Part shown: positions 27,365-35,264 of the stretch, piece after piece
Layout: every line of letters begins with the position of its first letter
Numbering within the stretch: the stretch's first letter is position 1
NCBI RefSeq assembly: GCF_001602525.1
Contig: NZ_LSYT01000002.1
Location: forward strand, 372,001 to 436,000
Length of the DNA: 64,000 nt
Direction of reading: 5' to 3'
From: Flavobacterium chilense
Lineage (GTDB): Bacteria; Bacteroidota; Bacteroidia; Flavobacteriales; Flavobacteriaceae
Program-made: the position numbers and the translations under genes
The notes under the pieces: model-generated
The model's input: only the letters and a program-made list of their open reading frames with translations
Databases searched by the model: none
What the model was told of the DNA's origin: nothing

Positions 27365-28303
27365 TCATAGTTTGATTTTCTCATTGACCTTGTCATAGAC
27401 TTGTTTTACTTTTTTTGGAGGATCAAATCGATAGCCTATAGAAAATTTTAAAGTGGCAATATTGTCGTTCAGTCTTGGATCGACTTTGTCATCCTGAGCA
27501 AAACTCACGGTATTAAGACTTGCAAAAGCAAAGAAACGATCTTTATTGTAAGCTAATTTTAAATTGAAATCTGCCTGATATAAGGCAGATGTATCTCCAT
27601 CGACATCGTTAACTCCAACACCCAAAGCGATTCCTGCTCCAATTAAAACCCGGTCACTGATTACAAAATTATAAAAGTAAGAAGGCGCCAAAGTAAACAC
27701 ATAAATATCTCCGGGAGATGAATCGGGAGTGTTTAAGTCTAAATTGGTGTAATAAAAGGAGAAAGTCGGAATAAAACTTCCGGAACTCTTGGTCTGCCAT
27801 TCGTTTTGACTTACCAATGTTTTAAAAGAGAATTTATCATTGAAAACATAAGCAGTCGAACCGCCAATTTTCATCGTACGCATATTGGGCAGTTGTGCCG
27901 TTATATTGTCATCACTGATGTAAAATCCTTTTTGATTAATGTAAGTGAACGACTGCATCCATTTTTTATAATAAAAACGGGTATTGAAATTAAAATGCTT
28001 GGAATGAGAATCACCTTTGTTTCCGCTCAGAAATTTTGGTGCGAAACCAAGAGAAATATCAATGATTTTATAATTCAAATTAAAACCAATCTGTTCTCTT
28101 CGATTCGGAATAAGATTTACAAATATTTTTGGCTCCTGGACGCCCGAAGCAATCTGAAAACTATTCGATGTGTCTAAATAATAAACACTGGCAGTAATTT
28201 TGTCATCATATGATTTAAAATAAGAATTTCGTAATGAATCATTTTGAGCAAAACACCCAAAAATGCTATTCAAAAATACTATGCCGATTAATCTTAAATT
28301 CAT
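27365..28303 (-). CDS. Outer-membrane beta-barrel-like protein, unknown function
   Basis: 312 residues. A signal peptide ends ...SIFGCFAQ, and alternating aromatic strands (e.g. SKHFNFNTRFYYKKW, TFSFYYTNLDL) and repeated ..FNLKLAYNKDRFFAFASLNT suggest a 10-14-strand barrel. It ends with a short helical tail (VKQVYDKVNEKIKL). It looks like the DUF6268-type barrels but that is tentative. It is a single gene between the aldolase and the RAYT repeat locus. Confidence 0.75.
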   Translation of the reverse strand: MNLRLIGIVFLNSIFGCFAQNDSLRNSYFKSYDDKITASVYYLDTSNSFQIASGVQEPKIFVNLIPNRREQIGFNLNYKIIDISLGFAPKFLSGNKGDSHSKHFNFNTRFYYKKWMQSFTYINQKGFYISDDNITAQLPNMRTMKIGGSTAYVFNDKFSFKTLVSQNEWQTKSSGSFIPTFSFYYTNLDLNTPDSSPGDIYVFTLAPSYFYNFVISDRVLIGAGIALGVGVNDVDGDTSALYQADFNLKLAYNKDRFFAFASLNTVSFAQDDKVDPRLNDNIATLKFSIGYRFDPPKKVKQVYDKVNEKIKL

Positions 28304-28339
28304 CTATACAATCAGTTTTATAGTGTTCCCGAGAAGCAA

Positions 28340-28390
28340 AACATTTATAGCAATTGAATTACCGAAAAAGATTTAAAGCTCCAGTAAAGC
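28340..28390. repeat. REP-like fragment downstream of the RAYT gene
   Basis: This stretch (ATTTATAGCAATTGAATTACCGAA...AAGCTCCAG) matches the one at 29638-29690 with a few changes, so the same element lies on both sides of the transposase. The hairpin here is decayed (AGCTCCAGTAAAGC). Confidence 0.7.
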
Positions 28391-28399
28391 AGTATATAA

Positions 28400-28858
28400 T
28401 TAGGCTTCTTCAAAAACATATTCATTTTTAAAATCAACATTAAATAATTGAAGAAATTGAATATATTCTTCTTTGAATGTTTTTGTTTTATGATGTTCCT
28501 CCTGATTCTCGATATATTTTATAATATTGGTCAATTGTGAATGTCCATACGAAAAAGCGCCAAACCCTGTTTGCCATTCAAATTTTCCATTGATCCATTT
28601 TTGTTCATTTATAAATTTGGATGTACTTGATTTAATATCTCTTACTAAATCTGATAATGATATATCTGGTTTTATACCAACTAAGATATGAATATGATCT
28701 GGCATTCCGTTAATTGCAATCAGTTTTTGTTTCTGATTGGTAATTATTCCCGTGATATATTTATAAATTTCGTCTTTGTTGTTTTTGGAAATTAAGTTTT
28801 GTCTTCCCTTTACAGCAAAAATAATTTGGATATATAGCTGCGAATAAGTGTTTGCCAT
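28400..28858 (-). CDS. REP-associated tyrosine transposase (RAYT; IS200/IS605 TnpA-like, Y1 HUH)
   Basis: 152 residues. The HUH site is DHIHIL (His55, His57) and the nucleophile is read as Tyr115 in IIKYIENQEEHH. The N-terminal part is AYSQLYIQIIFAVKGRQ-like (here ANTYSQLYIQIIFAVKGRQ). Domesticated Y1 enzymes of this size cut single-stranded hairpins and are linked to REP elements. No tnpB is present. GCTCC-type hairpins lie on both sides (28340-28390, 28960-29745), which supports the RAYT reading. Confidence 0.88.
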   Translation of the reverse strand: MANTYSQLYIQIIFAVKGRQNLISKNNKDEIYKYITGIITNQKQKLIAINGMPDHIHILVGIKPDISLSDLVRDIKSSTSKFINEQKWINGKFEWQTGFGAFSYGHSQLTNIIKYIENQEEHHKTKTFKEEYIQFLQLFNVDFKNEYVFEEA

Positions 28859-28959
28859 GATTTAATTAAAGTTTATTAGTTGTAAATCTAATTAATAAAC
28901 TTTAATTTGTAAGGTAAATATTTCTTTTTTTGTAAAATAAATATATCCTCATTGAATAA

Positions 28960-29745
28960 AAATATGTCGCCCCGCTGGGGCTTTATGTTTGGGGATAAAT
29001 TTTGCTATAGATATTTCGCTCCTCTGGAGCTTTTAATAGCTAATATAGATTTACCCCGATGTCAGTTTTAAGGGTGATGAAATATTTATATATTATAAAT
29101 ATTTCGTTTTTTAGAATTAAATTATTTCATCCTAAAAATGCTTCTCTGGAGCTTTTAATGGCTAATAGAATTTACCCCGATGTCGGTTTTAGGGTGATGA
29201 AATATTTATATATTATAAATATTTCGTTTTTTAGGATTAAATTATTTCATCCTAAAAATGCTTCTTTGGAGCTTTTAATAGTTAATATAAATTTACTCCA
29301 ATGTCGGTTTTAGGGTGATGAAATATTTATATATTATAAATATTTCGTTTTTTAGAATTAAATTATTTCATCCTAAAAATGCTTCTCTGGAGCTTTTAAT
29401 GGCTAATATAAATTTACTCCAATGTTGGTTTTAGGGTGATGAAATATTTATATAGTATAAATATTTCGTTTGTTAGGATAAAATTATTTCATCCTAAAAA
29501 TGCTTCTCCGGAGCTTTTAATGGCTAATATAAATTTACTCCAATGTTGGTTTCAGGGTGATGAAATATTTATATATTATAAATATTTCGTTTTTTAGAAT
29601 TAAATTATTCCATCCTAAAATGCTCCATCGGAGCAGAATATTTATAGCTATGAAAATTGCCGAAAAAGATTTTAAGCTCCAGAGGAGCGAAATATCTATA
29701 GCAAAATTATAGGATAGTGTTCAAAAGCTCCAGAGGAGCGACATA
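28960..29745. repeat. REP/BIME-like array: inverted arms around five 120-121 bp tandem repeats
   Basis: The left arm (28963-29032) has a GCCCC-GCT-GGGGC and a GCTCC-TCT-GGAGC hairpin. The right arm (29674-29745) holds two GCTCC-AGA-GGAGC hairpins. Bases 28998-29032 and 29674-29708 are perfect 35-bp inverted copies. In between lie units starting at 29072, 29192, 29313, 29434 and 29555 (the last is partial). Each has a long AT-rich hairpin (GATGAAATA...TTATTTCATC) and a degenerate GCTTC/GGAGC hairpin. This explains the whole gene-free stretch from 28859 to 29774. The open frame across two units is a by-product. Confidence 0.9.
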
Positions 29746-29774
29746 AAATTGGTAGATATGAATTTATCTAAATA

Positions 29775-30698
29775 TTAAACCCAATCAATTGGATTTTCTA
29801 ACACATTTATCAATTTTTCCTCATCGCTTCCCGGTTCAGCATGATGATCATAAACCCATTGAACATGCGGTGGCAGACTCATCAGGATACTTTCAATTCT
29901 CCCGTTGGTTTTTAAACCGAATAAGGTTCCTTTATCGTGAACGAGATTAAATTCGACATAACGACCACGACGAATTTCCTGCCAGGTTCTGTTTTCCGGA
30001 GAATAAGATAAATTTTTTCTTCTTTCTACAATAGGAACATACGCTTCAAGGAAACTATTACCCACTTCGGTTACAAAATCGTACCAGTTTTCCATTGACA
30101 TTTGTTCATTTGCTTTGCAGTAATCAAAGAATAAACCGCCAAGTCCGCGTGCTTCATTTCTATGTGCATTCCAGAAATAAGCGTCACATTGTTTTTTATA
30201 TTTTGAATAAAACTCCGGATTGTGTTTGTCGCAGGCTGTTTTGCAGGTTTGATGAAAATGTTTGGCATCTTCTTCAAACAAATAATAAGGCGTTAAATCC
30301 TGTCCGCCACCAAACCATTGATTGATTACCTTTCCAGGACCTGTACTGAGCGAAGTCGAAGTATCATACATTTCAAAATAACGCCAATTAGCATGTACAG
30401 TAGGAACCATTGGGTTTTTAGGATGTAAAACCAAACTTAATCCGCAGGCAAAAAAATCAGCTTCGCCTACACCAAACATCTTCTGCATTGTTTCAGGAAG
30501 TTTACCATGAACGGCTGAAATGTTGACACCGCCTTTTTCGAAAACATTTCCATTTTCAATAACGCGTGTTCTTCCGCCTCCGCCTTCAGGACGTTTCCAA
30601 AGATCTTCACGGAATTTTGCAGTTCCGTCAACAGCTTCTAATCCAGCGCAGATTTGGTCTTGTAATTGTTGAATGTAGGCGTAAAATTTATCTTTCAT
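29775..30698 (-). CDS. hemF: Oxygen-dependent coproporphyrinogen III oxidase
   Basis: 307 residues from the ATG at 30698 (10 bp after the preceding gene). Family blocks: GGGGRTRVIENG, VHANWRYFEM (about 101-110), WFGGGQDLTPYY (128-139) and RGRYVEFNLVHDKGT. It converts coproporphyrinogen III to protoporphyrinogen IX with O2. Residues 113-118 (TSTSLS) are encoded by a copy of the dispersed GAGCGAAGTCGAAG repeat, lying in the loop before WFGGG that is about seven residues longer than in E. coli HemF. It is last in the hem run. Confidence 0.94.
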   Translation of the reverse strand: MKDKFYAYIQQLQDQICAGLEAVDGTAKFREDLWKRPEGGGGRTRVIENGNVFEKGGVNISAVHGKLPETMQKMFGVGEADFFACGLSLVLHPKNPMVPTVHANWRYFEMYDTSTSLSTGPGKVINQWFGGGQDLTPYYLFEEDAKHFHQTCKTACDKHNPEFYSKYKKQCDAYFWNAHRNEARGLGGLFFDYCKANEQMSMENWYDFVTEVGNSFLEAYVPIVERRKNLSYSPENRTWQEIRRGRYVEFNLVHDKGTLFGLKTNGRIESILMSLPPHVQWVYDHHAEPGSDEEKLINVLENPIDWV

Positions 30699-30708
30699 TG
30701 TAGTATTA

Positions 30709-31083
30709 TTATGCTTTGAGTGAAGCAATTTTAATGTTTATTCCAAAAGAAAAAACCTTGCTTCCCTGTTGAATATATTGGTAAATGGCAAGTGCTTTTC
30801 CTAAAAAATTGAATTGACTTTCTTTAGATAAACCAACCAAAATATCAGCGAACAGTTCTTGTTGATTCCAGTCTAAATGGCACTGTTGCAAAATAAGAAT
30901 CAGTTCTTCTTCGGGAATTTCAATTGTTCTTTCCAGGCTTAAGCCAAAGCTTTTTAATTGTTCATCGATAAGACTTGTGTCTTCGGCATTCCAGAATTTT
31001 GGAACAAAAACAAGGGCATGCAAAGTTTTGAGAGTATTCTCTATTCTGATACTTTCTTCATCTCTAAGTCCTTTGTTTAGCAT
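30709..31083 (-). CDS. Unknown cytosolic protein in the hem run
   Basis: 124 residues, helical and mildly acidic, with no signal peptide or membrane helix and no motif I recognise (e.g. EELILILQQCHLDWNQQELFADILVGL). It lies 6 bp after the membrane protein gene and 10 bp before hemF, so it is co-transcribed with haem synthesis. A role with HemF or the membrane protein is only inferred from position. Confidence 0.7.
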   Translation of the reverse strand: MLNKGLRDEESIRIENTLKTLHALVFVPKFWNAEDTSLIDEQLKSFGLSLERTIEIPEEELILILQQCHLDWNQQELFADILVGLSKESQFNFLGKALAIYQYIQQGSKVFSFGINIKIASLKA

Positions 31084-31089
31084 TTTTTC

Positions 31090-31794
31090 TTATATTTTAT
31101 CAGATCTGAATTTCTGATTATATGTTGTAATGGATCGGCTAAATATTAATTTTTCTCCCTGCAAAGTGTTATCGGTATTTTTATTGCCGATGTTTTTAAT
31201 CATCCTATAAATGAAATACAAAACCGGTAATGCATAATAGATGAAACCCATGCATATTGGAACATACGGTTTTTCGATAAATAACCCACTTGATTTAACA
31301 GTTCCAAAATAATTAGATTTTTCTAAATAATGATCTGTTAATCCTAGTTTGGGAATAATGTCATTTCCTAATGCTACTGCAAACATCAAAAAGAAATAAA
31401 ATATAGCTTTGGCAACAGATTTTCCTATTTGTATTGCCCGTACTTCAAGGCTGACATCAGAAAAAGCAAATCGCATTCGGTTTAAAACCGTTAGCAAATA
31501 AATATAAAAAATATTTGCATTAATTACAGAATGATTAAAACTATAAGCAAATAACCCATATAACGGGAAAAACACAAAAAGCGATATTTTTTTAGGCATA
31601 ACTGCCATAAAAACGCCCGAATGCACCATAATAAATTCGAAAACCATTAAAACAGCTAAGTCGTTTATTAAAGTAACATTGTATTGCTCCGGATGGATCC
31701 AAACCATCAAAAACAGAGACGCATAATACGCCTGAAATCCATATTCAATAAATGAAAAAGGTGTGTTTCTGTTAAAGTTTAGGTTTGCCAGCAT
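31090..31794 (-). CDS. Integral membrane protein of unknown function in the hem run
   Basis: 234 residues with about six hydrophobic segments (YGFQAYYASLFLMVWI, LAVLMVFEFIMVH, LFVFFPLYGLFAY, FYIYLLTVL, AIFYFFLMFAVAL, MGFIYYALPVLYFIY) and a polar C-terminal tail. No family recognised. It is downstream of hemE across a 76-bp spacer with a 15-bp inverted repeat. Confidence 0.7.
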   Translation of the reverse strand: MLANLNFNRNTPFSFIEYGFQAYYASLFLMVWIHPEQYNVTLINDLAVLMVFEFIMVHSGVFMAVMPKKISLFVFFPLYGLFAYSFNHSVINANIFYIYLLTVLNRMRFAFSDVSLEVRAIQIGKSVAKAIFYFFLMFAVALGNDIIPKLGLTDHYLEKSNYFGTVKSSGLFIEKPYVPICMGFIYYALPVLYFIYRMIKNIGNKNTDNTLQGEKLIFSRSITTYNQKFRSDKI

Positions 31795-31813
31795 ATTTTG
31801 AGTTGTTGGTTGT

Positions 31814-31863
31814 TAGTTTATGGTTGATGATATGATTATTCAACAACTATCAACCATAAACTA
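31814..31863. repeat. Palindromic spacer element between hemE and the membrane protein gene
   Basis: Perfect 15-bp arms TAGTTTATGGTTGAT / ATCAACCATAAACTA with a 20-nt loop. There is no T run, so it is more likely an intergenic repeat or mRNA stabiliser than a terminator. Confidence 0.6.
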
Positions 31864-31870
31864 TCAACTA

Positions 31871-32896
31871 CTATTGTCCGTATTCCTTCACTGCGTCAAT
31901 AAACGCTTTTGCGTGATCTACAGGAATATTTGGTAAAATACCGTGGCCTAAATTTACAATATATTTATCTTTTCCGAACTCGTCGATCATTTCGTGAACC
32001 ATTTTCTTGATAGTCGGAATTGGAGAAAGCAATCTTGACGGATCAAAATTTCCTTGTAATGTAATATTTCCACCAGACAAATAACGGGCATTTCTAGCCG
32101 AACAAGTCCAGTCAACTCCTAATGCAGAAGCTTTACTTTTGCCCATTTCACCAAGAGCGAACCAACACCCTTTTCCGAAAACAATAACTGGTGTAATATC
32201 TGCTAAAGCATCAACAATCTGGTTGATGTATTTCCATGAAAATTCCTGATAATCAACCGGAGAAAGCATTCCTCCCCAAGAATCAAAAATCTGAACAGCA
32301 TTTACTCCCGATTTTACTTTTTCTTTTAAGTATAAAATCGTGGTATCAGTGATTTTTTGTAATAAAGTATGTGCAGCAGCAGGATTTGAAAAACAGAAAC
32401 CTTTAGCAGTATCAAAACTTTTAGAACCTTTTCCTTCAACAGCATAACAGAAGATTGTCCAAGGCGAACCAGCGAAACCAATTAAAGGTACTTCGTCGTT
32501 CAACATTTCCTTAGTCAATTTCACAGCATCAAAAACATAACCTAAAGTTTCATTAACGTCTGGAACAAAAACTTTGTGAACATCTGCCAAAGAACGAATC
32601 GGATTTGGAATTATTGGTCCCAAATTGTCTTTTAGTTCTACGTGAATTCCCATTGCACGAGGAACTACCAAAATATCCGAGAATAAAATTGCTGCATCGG
32701 GAGCAATTCTGCGAATAGGCTGTACGGTAATCTCGGCTGCTAATTCAGGAGTTTCACAACGCGTAAAAAAATCATATTTATCACGAAGTGCTCTAAATTC
32801 AGGTAAATATCTTCCTGCCTGACGCATCATCCATACTGGCGGACGCTGAACTGTTTCTCCTTTTAATGCTTTTAAAAATAGGTCGTTTTTTAACAT
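31871..32896 (-). CDS. hemE: Uroporphyrinogen decarboxylase
   Basis: 341 residues. N-terminal [17 protein letters not shown] is the first signature, and [12 protein letters not shown] the second; Asp in [12 protein letters not shown] and Tyr in FCYAVEG are at the usual active-site places. It decarboxylates uroporphyrinogen III to coproporphyrinogen III. Directly before its ATG lies a 30-bp element that is identical to the one before hemH. Confidence 0.96.
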   Translation of the reverse strand: MLKNDLFLKALKGETVQRPPVWMMRQAGRYLPEFRALRDKYDFFTRCETPELAAEITVQPIRRIAPDAAILFSDILVVPRAMGIHVELKDNLGPIIPNPIRSLADVHKVFVPDVNETLGYVFDAVKLTKEMLNDEVPLIGFAGSPWTIFCYAVEGKGSKSFDTAKGFCFSNPAAAHTLLQKITDTTILYLKEKVKSGVNAVQIFDSWGGMLSPVDYQEFSWKYINQIVDALADITPVIVFGKGCWFALGEMGKSKASALGVDWTCSARNARYLSGGNITLQGNFDPSRLLSPIPTIKKMVHEMIDEFGKDKYIVNLGHGILPNIPVDHAKAFIDAVKEYGQ

Positions 32897-32907
32897 TGTT
32901 CTTTCTT

Positions 32908-32937
32908 GCTTTAGGCTTTAAGCTTTAGGCTTTAAGC
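32908..32937 (-). promoter_or_regulatory. 30-bp leader repeat of hemE, identical to the hemH leader
   Basis: On the minus strand it is two 14-mers (GCTTAAAGCCTAAA) plus GC, followed by an A/G-rich stretch (AAGAAAGAACA) and the ATG. The same 30 bp occur at 37800-37829 before hemH. A degenerate inverted copy (32959-32983) can pair with it, giving a hairpin in the hemD-hemE spacer. Confidence 0.7.
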
Positions 32938-32986
32938 GGTGTTTGTCTATATTTTTTGCTTATGGCTTACAGCCTAAAGCGTATTG

Positions 32987-33652
32987 CTATTTGTATTCTT
33001 GTAAAACATCTTCGATCACGTCTTCAACTGTTGGCTGGTCCGCAATAATGATGTTTTTGGTAATCTTATGTAAAGCTTCTGCAGTGGTTTCGCCAATACA
33101 GAAACAAAGTTGCTTATTTATAGTATTGTCTTTCAGATAACTTTCAACGCCAGAAGGACTAAAAAACAAAATAGCTTCTGGATTTGCTTTTATTTTTTGT
33201 GGTTGTAATGAGGTGTCGTAAACCTGAATTTCGTTGAGTTTTATTCCGGCTTCCTTTAAAGCATTTGGCAGCGTATCTCTTCTAAGATTTCCGCTGAAAA
33301 AAGTATAGCTTTCATTACGATAAATTAAAGTGATAATTTCGGCTAAATCCGAAGCATATCCCGTGTAAGCAATCACATTAAAGCCATTCTCAGATAAAAG
33401 AATTTTGGTTTTTAACCCAACGCAATACACGTTCTTACTTTTAAGCTCTTCAGATTTTGGATGGGATAAAACGCTGTGAACCGCATTTTGACTGGTGAAA
33501 ATCAAACTTTCGTTGAGGTTTTTAAGTTCGAAAGGTTTGTTTTCGGTTTTGATAAAATCGGCTTCAATTAGTTCTAAACCGGCTTTTGTCAACTCTTGTT
33601 TTTGAAGAGGAGATAATATTTTAGTAGATAATATCTGGATTGATTTTGCCAT
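32987..33652 (-). CDS. hemD: Uroporphyrinogen-III synthase
   Basis: 221 residues, the typical weakly conserved HemD with two Rossmann-like halves: SLIFTSQNAVHSVLSH and VYCVGLKTKILLSENG in the first, AILFFSPSGVESYLKDN and CFCIGETTAEALHKITKN in the second. It closes hydroxymethylbilane to uroporphyrinogen III. The ATG overlaps the hemC stop by one base (TAATG). Confidence 0.92.
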   Translation of the reverse strand: MAKSIQILSTKILSPLQKQELTKAGLELIEADFIKTENKPFELKNLNESLIFTSQNAVHSVLSHPKSEELKSKNVYCVGLKTKILLSENGFNVIAYTGYASDLAEIITLIYRNESYTFFSGNLRRDTLPNALKEAGIKLNEIQVYDTSLQPQKIKANPEAILFFSPSGVESYLKDNTINKQLCFCIGETTAEALHKITKNIIIADQPTVEDVIEDVLQEYK

Positions 33653-34578
33653 TATTTTTTCAGGGATTCTTTAATCTTTTGCATTAACTCCGTTCCGCCA
33701 TTGTTTAAAATCTCCTGCGCCGAATGGAAACCTAATTTCTTCCATTCTGAAATATCAACTGTTTTGTTGATTTCTAATTTTTGTTTTCCGTCGATAGAAA
33801 GTAAAACACCTTGAAAATGCAAAGTGTCTTCATCTTCGTTATAGGTTACTAAAGCCCCAATTGGTGCTGTACAGCCACCTTCAAGTGTTCTTAAAAACTG
33901 ACGTTCGATATAAGTACAAATTTCAGTTTCGATATGATTTAACTGTGAAAGTGCATCAAGGGTATAATTGTCATTTTCCATTGCCACAACAAGCATTGCT
34001 CCTTGTGCCGGTGCGGGAATCATCCAGTCTAAATTGATGTAATTTTCAGGTTTTAAGTTAATTCGTTCCAAACCTGCAGCCGCAAAAACAGCTCCATCCC
34101 AATCGTTATCTTGCAATTTTTGCATACGTGTATTTACGTTTCCGCGTAAATCAACAACTGTATGGTTTGGGTATTTATTGAACCATTGCGCTTGTCGGCG
34201 TAAGCTTCCTGTTGCAATTGTACTTGGTTTATCTCCAAAATCAGAGTTTCCTTTATGGACCAAAATATCTAAAACATTTGCTCTTTCTAATACAGCAGCC
34301 TGAACAATTCCTTTTGGCAAAGCTGTTGGAACATCCTTCATAGAATGCACTGCGATATCAATGTCTCCATTGATCATGGCAATGTCTAAGGTTTTTGTGA
34401 AAATTCCGGTAATTCCGAGTTCGTACAGCGGTTTGTCCAGAATAATATCGCCCGTAGATTTTACAGCAACAATTTCAGTTTTATAACCTAAATCGTTTAA
34501 TTTCTTTTCGACAGTATGTGCTTGCCAAAGTGCTAATTCGCTGTCACGAGTTCCAATTCTGATTGTTTTTTCAGCCAT
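33652..34578 (-). CDS. hemC: Hydroxymethylbilane synthase (porphobilinogen deaminase)
   Basis: 308 residues. N-terminal RIGTRDSELALWQA, the arginine stretch IATGSLRRQAQW and DLRGNVNTRMQKL; the dipyrromethane cofactor is attached at Cys236 (LEGGCTAPIGA). It joins four porphobilinogens. It is coupled to hemD and separated from hemA by the GxxExxY cassette. Confidence 0.96.
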   Translation of the reverse strand: MAEKTIRIGTRDSELALWQAHTVEKKLNDLGYKTEIVAVKSTGDIILDKPLYELGITGIFTKTLDIAMINGDIDIAVHSMKDVPTALPKGIVQAAVLERANVLDILVHKGNSDFGDKPSTIATGSLRRQAQWFNKYPNHTVVDLRGNVNTRMQKLQDNDWDGAVFAAAGLERINLKPENYINLDWMIPAPAQGAMLVVAMENDNYTLDALSQLNHIETEICTYIERQFLRTLEGGCTAPIGALVTYNEDEDTLHFQGVLLSIDGKQKLEINKTVDISEWKKLGFHSAQEILNNGGTELMQKIKESLKK

Positions 34579-34591
34579 GTTTTTTTATTTT

Positions 34592-34713
34592 ACCATTAAG
34601 GCATTAAGAGAATTAAGCCTTTGTGTAGAATTTAAGATTATTAAGCTTGTGTTATAGCTTGGCTTAATTCTCTTAACAAAGATTGACTTAATTTATTTTA
34701 ATCTCTTAATGGT
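34592..34713. repeat. Palindromic element, left copy, flanking the GxxExxY gene
   Basis: 122 bp bounded by ACCATTAAG (34592-34600) and its inverse CTTAATGGT (34705-34713). The interior shares ATTAAG, TTTGTGT, ATAGCTTGGCTTAATT, CAAAG and TTGACTTAATT, in the same order and orientation, with the element at 35152-35251. Confidence 0.8.
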
Positions 34714-34727
34714 TTAATATTTTATTT

Positions 34728-35132
34728 TTAATCAATTAATCTTGCGAAATAATCATTCACAAGTGGTTTCATTGATTTTGTAATGTTTGTTGTGTTGAAA
34801 TTTATCAATAGCCCTTGAGGTCTTTGTAATAATTTCATATAAGTTAATAATTGCGCTTCGTGAATTGGTAATAAGTTTTCTATTGCCTTTAATTCAACAA
34901 CGACACAATCATTAACCAATAGATCTATTTTTAAATCAGATTCAAATTCAAGATCATAATAATCAATTTTAACTGATAATTGTTGTTTTACATCATATCC
35001 GTTTCGTTCTAATTCATATTTGAGGCACTTCTCATATATGCTTTCTAAAAGTCCAGGTCCCAAAGCTTTATGCACTTTTATAGCAAAACCTGTAATTTCA
35101 TAAGCCAATTGTGTTACCTCTTTTTTTGTCAT
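34728..35132 (-). CDS. GxxExxY-family protein (PDDEXK-like)
   Basis: 134 residues from the ATG at 35132 (MTKKEVTQLAYEITGFAIKVH), which is the usual start of the family; the ATG at 35156 falls in the flanking repeat. The name-giving motif is GPGLLESIYEKCL. Downstream, KIDLLVNDCVVVELKAIENL carries the D...ExK of a PD-(D/E)XK nuclease fold, and LLTYMKLLQRPQGLLINFN is the family end. The function is unknown. It interrupts the hem run between hemA and hemC and is bracketed by two direct copies of a palindromic element. Confidence 0.88.
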   Translation of the reverse strand: MTKKEVTQLAYEITGFAIKVHKALGPGLLESIYEKCLKYELERNGYDVKQQLSVKIDYYDLEFESDLKIDLLVNDCVVVELKAIENLLPIHEAQLLTYMKLLQRPQGLLINFNTTNITKSMKPLVNDYFARLID

Positions 35133-35151
35133 AGAACGTATTATTGTTTTT

Positions 35152-35251
35152 ACCATTAAGAGATTAAGTTAATTAAGTTTTGTGTTCAAAAATAGCTTGG
35201 CTTAATTTTCTTCGACAAAGCTTGACTTAATTCTCTTTATGCCTTAATGGT
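35152..35251. repeat. Palindromic element, right copy, flanking the GxxExxY gene
   Basis: 100 bp bounded by ACCATTAAG (35152-35160) and CTTAATGGT (35243-35251), a direct copy of 34592-34713 with a 22-bp shorter middle. Confidence 0.8.
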
Positions 35252-35264
35252 AAAATTTAAAAAT

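Noticed and set aside
29059..29313. Open frame across two units of the repeat array
   Set aside because: It exists only because the 120-bp unit is a multiple of three and free of stops in one frame; later units of 121 bp break it.
28960..29745. CRISPR array
   Set aside because: Repeats of about 120 bp without short unique spacers, no cas genes nearby.
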